From assembly GCA_031772625.1 (NCBI GenBank), contig CM062819.1, forward strand, positions 1,233,202,955-1,233,266,954: DNA of 64,000 nt, given 5' to 3'. The translations under genes were made by a program, and so were the position numbers. Position 1 is the first letter of the stretch. Every line of letters starts with the position of its first letter. The notes beneath the pieces were generated by a model that was not told the DNA's origin, searched no databases, and saw only the letters and a list, made by a program, of their open reading frames with translations. The stretch comes from Pinus tabuliformis (taxonomy: Eukaryota; Streptophyta; Pinopsida; Pinales; Pinaceae). Below, piece by piece: positions 58,261-64,000 of this stretch.

Positions 58261-59551
58261 TTTTTTTTCTCAATCAGTCTACTCCTATTATTTATACAAA
58301 AAAGTTACAGCAAGGCCGCTGCCTTGAAAAGTCTTGCCATGAAGTTGGCATTTTACAAAAATGATCATGATCTCAGTACACAGTAGACCTCCAGCAGTAT
58401 TTTGACTTCACATAAAACTCGAAACAACGCTGAACATAAACTAAAACGAAACATCCACAGCTAGACAACGCTAGACATAAACGAAACATTGACTGACAGA
58501 GACCTGAAACATGCATTAACGTCGAGACTCAAAAAGGAGTCGAGCTCCTACTTCAGAAACTGCAAAGAGCGGAGACCCGGGCGGGATCAGTCGTCCTCAG
58601 AGGTGTATGGCTCCTCAACGACCCTACACCCGAATTGAAGTGAGTCCTCAGAGTCAGAATGATGAACCGCTGAGCCTGTTGGCTCTTCTCGAGCTGGCGC
58701 GCTTGGACTTGCAGTGGCTTCAGAATTCACCGCAGAAGGACCTCCCATGACCTGGCGCTGGTTGTCAATCAGATTTGCCGTCCTCTGGTCTGCAAGAACT
58801 CTAGGATGGGCCGCTCCCGAACCCCGGACATCTTCACATTTTTCAATAGTGATTGAAACTATGAAGGATGAGTTGGCTAAAGAACACGGGATGCGGTAGC
58901 GGACAGTGGGGTGGGCATTATGCTCACATTCAACAGTCCTGACTCGCCCACGACCCCTGCCTCTGCCACTTCTGGTGACAGGGGGACTGCTACGACCAGG
59001 TTCCAGCGCGTCCGAGGAAGAGTATGAAATGGGGGTGGACCACTGAGAGGTGGCACGACCGCGGGAACCGCCACGCCTGCTCCCCATTCTGGGCCGTTCA
59101 CGCGGCATGGTAATGTGCAGAGGCTTGTCAAAGGAGCGGATACACAGAGAGGAATGACAACGAGTCCAGTGCCCAGAGTGAAGCGGAAACAGAACCCCGA
59201 CAGAACCGTAAGAACCTGGAACCAGAGCCCAGCAATTATGGAATGCTCTTGAGCCGAGTAAGGGAATGACAGGCCGAAGCTCGCTAGCAGAATGGCTCAG
59301 GGAAACACACAAAGCAGCAACCCATAAGGCCGCAGTGGTCTGCGACGAAGCCGCGGGAATGATGAACTTATTGAACGCCATAGCACAGATAACCAGGAGA
59401 CTGTAGGAGGAAGTAAATGCCTTCATTAATATACTTGTGCGAGACCAGCTCGCCCGTCCAGAGCTGTTACCCGTGGCGCGCTTGGGCTGACACCTGCCCA
59501 TTCGATGCGCCTCCATCGTACCATCCAACCTGTCAAACACCCGCATCCGGG
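58261..59551 (-). mobile_element. Retro-inserted 1.29-kb transcript-like sequence
   Basis: Bounded by a perfect 20-bp direct repeat and ending in about 8-10 A (minus-strand sense) at 58261-58268. These are hallmarks of LINE-mediated reverse transcription of a polyadenylated RNA. Composition differs from all neighbours: in 58921-58980 35 of 60 bases are G or C, and 59041-59100 holds six CG dinucleotides, whereas nearby elements have lost most CG. No introns, RT or LTRs. It carries one long ORF and a 3' untranslated part of about 320 bases with a hairpin CAAGGCAGCGGCCTTG (58311-58326). Confidence 0.85.
58587..59546 (-). CDS. Unknown protein in the retro-insert, intact ORF
   Basis: 319 codons without a stop; I do not recognise it. 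ATG 59546 lies 5 bases from the insert's 5' end, so the true start may be lost. ATG 59426 (MKAFTSSYS, about 279 codons) overlaps a TAA of another frame as TAATG; ATG 59108 (MPRERPRM) is a third candidate. Regions: a hydrophobic stretch (MAFNKFIIPAASS, TTAALWVAALCVSL), a basic Arg/Gly part (MGSRRGGSRGRATS, SGRGRGRGRVRT), a middle part (HPTVRYRIPCSLANSSFIV), and an acidic end (HHSDSEDSLQF, VVEEPYTSEDD). A basic core with an acidic tail would suit an RNA-binding or capsid-like protein, but that is only a guess. Its openness contrasts with the broken genes around it. Confidence 0.5.
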   Translation of the reverse strand: MRVFDRLDGTMEAHRMGRCQPKRATGNSSGRASWSRTSILMKAFTSSYSLLVICAMAFNKFIIPAASSQTTAALWVAALCVSLSHSASELRPVIPLLGSRAFHNCWALVPGSYGSVGVLFPLHSGHWTRCHSSLCIRSFDKPLHITMPRERPRMGSRRGGSRGRATSQWSTPISYSSSDALEPGRSSPPVTRSGRGRGRGRVRTVECEHNAHPTVRYRIPCSLANSSFIVSITIEKCEDVRGSGAAHPRVLADQRTANLIDNQRQVMGGPSAVNSEATASPSAPAREEPTGSAVHHSDSEDSLQFGCRVVEEPYTSEDD

Positions 59552-59571
59552 AAACACTAAAATTGAATATT
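59552..59571. repeat. Target duplication, right copy
   Basis: AAACACTAAAATTGAATATT, identical to 58241-58260. Confidence 0.95.
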
Positions 59572-60399
59572 ACCCTACTCTACGAATAAAAATTAGGGTG
59601 TTACCTGAGTTGAGGGGTCCTTCCCGACTTGGAAACATGCCCAACAAGTAATTCAAATTAACATGATGCTCAAACTTCAAAAATTAATCTTCATTACAAC
59701 AACTTCTCTTTTGCTTACAAATGGAGTTTCAAGTTTATTACAATAACCAACTTAAGAATAATAATTTTTTTATCTACATACTTTCTACAACTTTTTTTGT
59801 TGTTGCCAGATTCATTTCTCTTTATAATACATAAGATGGAGGAAGTGATAATATTGACTCCCATATAACTCTCGCTTCCATACTATGATTAAAATAACAA
59901 ATACTATTTAAAGCAATCTTGTTATGATTTAAAATTATGTTGAATCATGCGTTGGAGATGGAAATGATGCCACTTGAAATTAGTTTGGCTTTTTCTCCAA
60001 GTCTAGATGTAACTATGTATCTGTTGGTGTGCAGGTGCAAAATTAGGTACTAAACTGTTGAACTAGTACCAAACTGCTAGATTGACGCTGAATTGGTACC
60101 GAAGTGTTGAATTGGTACCAAACTGCTAGATTAAAATTGAATTGATACAAAGATAGAAATTTTCATAGTTGAACATGCTTCTTGGCCACATAACCACATT
60201 AGTAACCCATCATTGATAAAACCATGTTAAAAACACGTTTAACCATTAAAAAGATAAGAAATCCATCACAATTAACCACATGGTAGAAGAGGTACATTTA
60301 GTTGAAGTTGGTGGTATAATGGTTACAGAAAGTGTCATAAATGTGGGAATATGGCCTATGAATAGAGACTTTATATAATGACATATTCAGAGCCCAACA

Positions 60400-61010
60400 A
60401 CTATCACAACTGTAACAAAGCCCTTTTGCTCTTTTTTCCTCCAATTGTTGTGGTATCAACCTTGTAGTTTGTGGGAGACTAGGAGCAACAACACTTCTAT
60501 CTTTATAGTTGTGAATGGTAGACTTCCTTGGTGCCATAATTTTGCTTTCAACATTTCTTGCCACTTTGAATGCCTTCTCCAATGAATTAGGTTCCCAAAG
60601 GTGAACCTCATGTTGGACGTTATCCTTTAAAGTCCCTTTAAATACATCAATCCTATGCTCCTCTGGAATATCATTTACCTTGATATTCCATCTTTGGATG
60701 TCCTCAATGCGCTTCGCCATTGAACCTTTTTATTTGAGATTTATCAATTGGCTAAAGAAGGTATTGCTCTTTCTATCCTCATAATGTGCTACCAATTCTT
60801 CCGCAAAAGTTGTCCAAGTGACAATTGATTTGCGAGAACAAAGCCATCGATACCATACAAACTGATTTTGTTTTAAATATAAAGATGCAATACGTACCTT
60901 TTGTGTGTGTGGTGTTGCACACATTTGATCAAAGTTCCAAGGAAGGAGTTGTACCAGATTTTTCAAAGGATCAAAACCATCAACCATCAACATTTTGAGT
61001 CATTGTAGAC
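60400..61010 (-). pseudogene. E6 gag, N-terminal part
   Basis: Begins near 60993 (MLMVDGFDPLKNLVQLLPWN) with RIASLYLKQNQFVWYRWLC, TWTTFAEELVAHYED, a stop after LINLK at 60730, then RIEDIQRWNIKVNDIPEEH, FKGTLKDNVQHEVHLWEPNS, FKVARNVESK and EEKRAKGLCYSCD up to the insertion at 60399. Retrotransposon capsid type. Confidence 0.85.
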
Positions 61011-61061
61011 CCATTTTGCAAAAATTGTAATGTAAATGATGCTAGTAAGACCGTGTATGTG

Positions 61062-62740
61062 TGTAATGACCTAGGTAAGCCTATTATTTTGGCGACGAAT
61101 TTCATCCTACGAGGTTTTTATCTCACTTATTTATCTATGTTTCTAAACACGAATGATCGATAGAGTTTTTCCCTCCAATTTCACCCCAAAACTAGGGTGG
61201 AATTTATTATCAAAGTCTTAGGTAAGTCCTAGTGTTTTGGTCAAGTCTCTTGTAAAAATGATTTGGGAATAATTTAAGCTAATTGGCTAAATTATTTTAT
61301 TACAGATCACTTGGTCTACTGATCATATCGTGTCACAGAATTGGGGAATTATTTGAGAGTTTATAATGAACGAGTATTCCCCTTTGAGGGTTGAATTTTG
61401 TAAAATCTTATGTAAAAAATATTTTAGTGCATGGTCCCTCATACTTAGACACCATGGCTAAAATATTTAAGGGTGAGAAAATAATTAATCCCTTCAAGTG
61501 TCAATTAATTAATTTTTCTGGCAAAAATAAAATTAATTCTAAGCCAGAAAATTAATTAATTAGAGTAAAAAATTAAAATGCTAGAGAAATTAAATTTTCC
61601 AAGTGGAAAAAATCGTGGGTCTTAAAGAAATTAATTTTTGGAGGCCCCCCACCAAGGGAATATTGGAAATTTCAAGAAAAATTGGACCCTTGGGCTTTGG
61701 TGGTCAAGTCAAAGTCAAATTTTTGAGGAAATTAGCTCAAAATAATTATTTTTGAGCTAATAAAAAATGGTTTTAATGAGAAATTCGAAAATTCTTCAAA
61801 AATAATTATTTCAATGACAAAGATTAAAAGATCATCAAAGATTTATTAACGACTGAGATTATTTTGATGGAGATCAAGCCAACTAGCCGTTATTTTCCAC
61901 TTGGAGGATTTATCTATAAATTAGAGGTCATTTGTGTCTCAAGCCAACTGATCTTTGGCTAATATAACTTTGTAAAGCTGATGTAAAGCTACTGTCCCAC
62001 TGGGAATGTTTTGATAATCATAATAAAAGACTTTGGGGAGCAATTCATGGTGTCTTTGTTCCGCTGATTTGTGGTATGCGCTGGGTACGAACATTCCCAT
62101 ATCGTGGTTTAAAATTTTATTGAATCGTTATTTCGTTGTAGATGATATGAACTTTTTATTGATAAGTTTTGGGCTTATCTTAGGTGATTTGATTCATTGT
62201 TGTTCTAACGGTTTATTCTTGAGAATATATATAGTGTTTGTAGGTTCTCCAGCCCTTGAGCTCCAAGTTCACAAATTGTGGGCACAGATTGACTATGTTT
62301 GGATCTTGAATATTTTATATTTCTAACTTCGCTAAGGCTATAGTTTGGCATTTATTTTTCGAAAGACATTTAGCCATTGTCAAAATCTTCAAAAATATAT
62401 TTCTCAAAATTTCTCTAAGCATTGTACACTTGTATATTTTGTAAATATAGTGTATAATTATTTTGTAAATTATTTTATCTTCTAACCCTTGTTTTGCAAC
62501 TGGGGTTTTCTGGGGTTTTGGGATTTTGATTTTTTTTGTATATATTGGGGTTTTGGGCACTCGTAAAATTATTTGTGCAGGAGAACTTAAAGCTAGGTCT
62601 GAAGATTTGGAAAACTTTTCAGGGTTTTCTGGCATCGAATATCATTGTGAAGGTTTATAGAGGTGGATCTAGGCCTAGGAAGACAAGATCCACCACTTAC
62701 TTCCCCTCCAAAGTTCAATGTCCCAGCTAGAGGGAGAGTC
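61062..62740 (+). mobile_element. Probable LTR of another gypsy element
   Basis: Begins TGTAATGACCTAGG, like the TGTAACGACC-type LTR starts of some plant gypsy elements, exactly where E6 is cut. A poly(A)-signal-like AATAAAAGAC is at 62020-62030 after a GTAAAGCTACTG stretch. No matching end, primer site or second copy found, so the right border is open. Confidence 0.35.
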
Positions 62741-64000
62741 CGTTAGCCTTGTTGTGGCATTTTGTGGTGAAATTTTGGTGTATTCAGAGGTCTGAAATAA
62801 AATTTAAATTTTTTGAAGGGTTTTAGAGTTTTTTTGGGCCTCATAATCCTAACCATGAGGCCTCCAAGCCCTGCCGTCAGCCTAAGGAGGCTCCTCCTCT
62901 TAGCCACAGGCCCTTAGGGCTATTTTCAGCCCTAGCCATGGGCTTCTGGCTCTCCCCTGTCCCTCCTATCCTCTCCGTCCAGTCTCCTTCCCCTCCACTG
63001 CCCTTATTCTCCTCTGTTTGGATTCCGCCCTCTTCCTTTTCTCCTCCGTTGTCCATCATTCCCATCCACCAACCTTCCTTATCCCTCCGTGACCTCCCTT
63101 CTTCCCTCTGCTCCCCTTTATTTCCTCTCGGCTTGCCTTTGTGAGCTTCCTCTCCTCCTCCTAGCCCTCAACTTCCCTTCCTTTTTCCTTCGCTCCCCTC
63201 TAGGCAGCCCTCCTTACCCCTGTCATGGATCCCTCAGCCTTGTATCTTGCTGCTGCTAGCCTGAAAGGCCTCTTCCTTACCTCGGAAACCCTCTCTCCCC
63301 TAGACGGAAGGCCTAAAGGCCTCCTCTAGCCCTTGGTTGCCTTGTTTCCTTTGCCGCTTTCTCTTCTTGGCCCTCTTAGCCTCTTTTGACCTCACTGTGG
63401 GTGATCATTTAATTGTTGATCTAGCATTGGGTGTGTTGCAGAGATCTGGAGCAAGCTTGTTGTGTTTTGCAGGTAGCCCATCTATTGAAGAGGTTTTGGA
63501 CAAGTGCTCTACTTAGCCTAGGGCCATTGGTTTGCTTCTCTAACTCTCAAAATCCTCACTGTCTCATATTTGCAGCATCTGAACATTACATATCAGTGGC
63601 AAAATTTTAATGAAATTGGCATCAAAATGTACCTAACACATTCATAAATCTTCATACAATTTGGGCATGCATGGTGAGCTTGTTTCATGACTGTTGTATT
63701 CTCCTTTTAAGGCTGCATAATAAGATCTGAAAATACATCAGTGACATAACCATTTTTCTTTTGTTTGCTTTCTATTTCAAGTTCTTTAATCTAGCTCAAA
63801 AGGAGGTGAAAATTTCAGATCTGTTTGACACATTTGCCATTAGTTTACTTACTGCTGTCCTGAAGATAGTCTCTGTTCATTAAAATCCATTGAAATATAA
63901 GTGACATGAAAGATTTTATTCATTGTGAAGGGAACTGTTTGCATTGCTTGCATTAATAAGATTGGTGAAGTATTTTATGTGCAATTATTTGCATTGGTGA
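62741..64000. other. Pyrimidine-rich and unassigned DNA
   Basis: 62940-63380 is strongly C/T-rich on the plus strand and yields Pro/Ser-rich ORFs (for example VPPILSVQSPSPPLPLFSS) by composition only. The rest to 64000 is AT-rich, no gene seen. It could be the LTR interior or intron. Confidence 0.4.

Larger units (their letters stand above)
57405..60399. mobile_element. LTR-like insertion (probable solo LTR) in E6 gag
   Basis: Starts TGTTGG and ends CCAACA, flanked by GCTAT (57400-57404) and ACTAT (60400-60404), a 5-bp duplication with one G/A change. Removing it joins the CYSCD-SKYAKGHNC knuckle in frame. No coding domain and no internal LTR pair, so a solo LTR of about 1.68 kb is the best reading once the inner insert is taken out. 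A short tandem tract with GGTACCAAACTG/TGAATTGGTACC words is at 60050-60140. Confidence 0.75.
53568..61061 (-). mobile_element. E6: chromovirus remnant (Reina-like), minus strand
   Basis: Minus-strand gag, protease, RT, RNase H and integrase, with a chromodomain-like end and a 3' LTR on the left. RT contains [14 protein letters not shown] (FFDD), as in small chromoviruses such as Reina; the lineage is a guess. The right end (leader and 5' LTR) is missing or replaced at 61062, so there is no second LTR. The gag zinc knuckle is split by the insertion 57405-60399. Confidence 0.83.

Noticed and set aside
58587..59546. Naming the retro-insert ORF as a viral capsid
   Set aside because: Only composition (basic core, acidic tail) suggests it; no recognised motif supports a family name.
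57405..60399. DNA transposon or MITE because of TGTTGG/CCAACA ends
   Set aside because: The inverted ends are only 6 bp and are standard TG...CA LTR termini; the 5-bp target duplication and size fit a solo LTR better.
62938..63144. Pro/Ser-rich ORF near 63 kb
   Set aside because: Product of a C/T-rich tract; no start context, domain or splice signals.
44762..64000. CRY-DASH exon 2
   Set aside because: Reading the plus-strand frames after the donor I found no stretch resembling the next part of the photolyase domain.

Overview
This is plant nuclear DNA made almost entirely of nested, decaying retrotransposons, with one host gene fragment: the first exon of a CRY-DASH cryptochrome near 44.3 kb on the plus strand. 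Many layers of old LTR elements, much C/T and G/A decay and a possibly very long intron suggest a large, slowly purged seed-plant genome. A conifer or other gymnosperm is my guess; the sequence does not prove it.

1-31.3 kb is one Athila-like Ty3/gypsy element (E1, plus strand; its left end lies before the window). A second Athila-like element (E2, 2623-13236) sits inside the E1 gag, and a minus-strand chromovirus (E3, 22133-29232, duplicated target ACAGA) sits inside the E1 3' ORF. Joining the flanks restores the E1 reading frame at both sites. E2 lacks RNase H and most of integrase. Both E1 and E2 carry, just after pol, a tandem array of four stem-loops whose outer stems differ in sequence but stay complementary.

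31.3-37.9 kb is an older antisense Athila-like ORF remnant split by a Ty1/copia element (E4, 31587-37006) that lacks gag. 37.9-42.0 kb holds nothing I recognise. 42.0-43.4 kb holds a tRNA-derived SINE fragment, a TA microsatellite and a broken LINE ORF1 with a CCHC knuckle. An AT-rich stretch with tandem repeats and a 12-bp hairpin precedes the CRY-DASH exon, which ends at a good splice donor at 44762.

No later CRY-DASH exon was found. If the gene continues, the rest of the window is intron 1, filled with a short non-autonomous copia-type element (E5, 45672-48094, antisense), a solo copia LTR (50310-51484) and an antisense chromovirus remnant (E6, about 53.57-61.06 kb). The E6 gag is split by an LTR-like insertion (57405-60399), which is itself split by a 1.29-kb, GC- and CpG-rich, poly(A)-tailed insert with a perfect 20-bp target duplication and an intact 319-codon ORF of unknown origin. 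That insert is the most unusual object here. The end of the window (61.06-64 kb) is a probable further LTR and pyrimidine-rich DNA.
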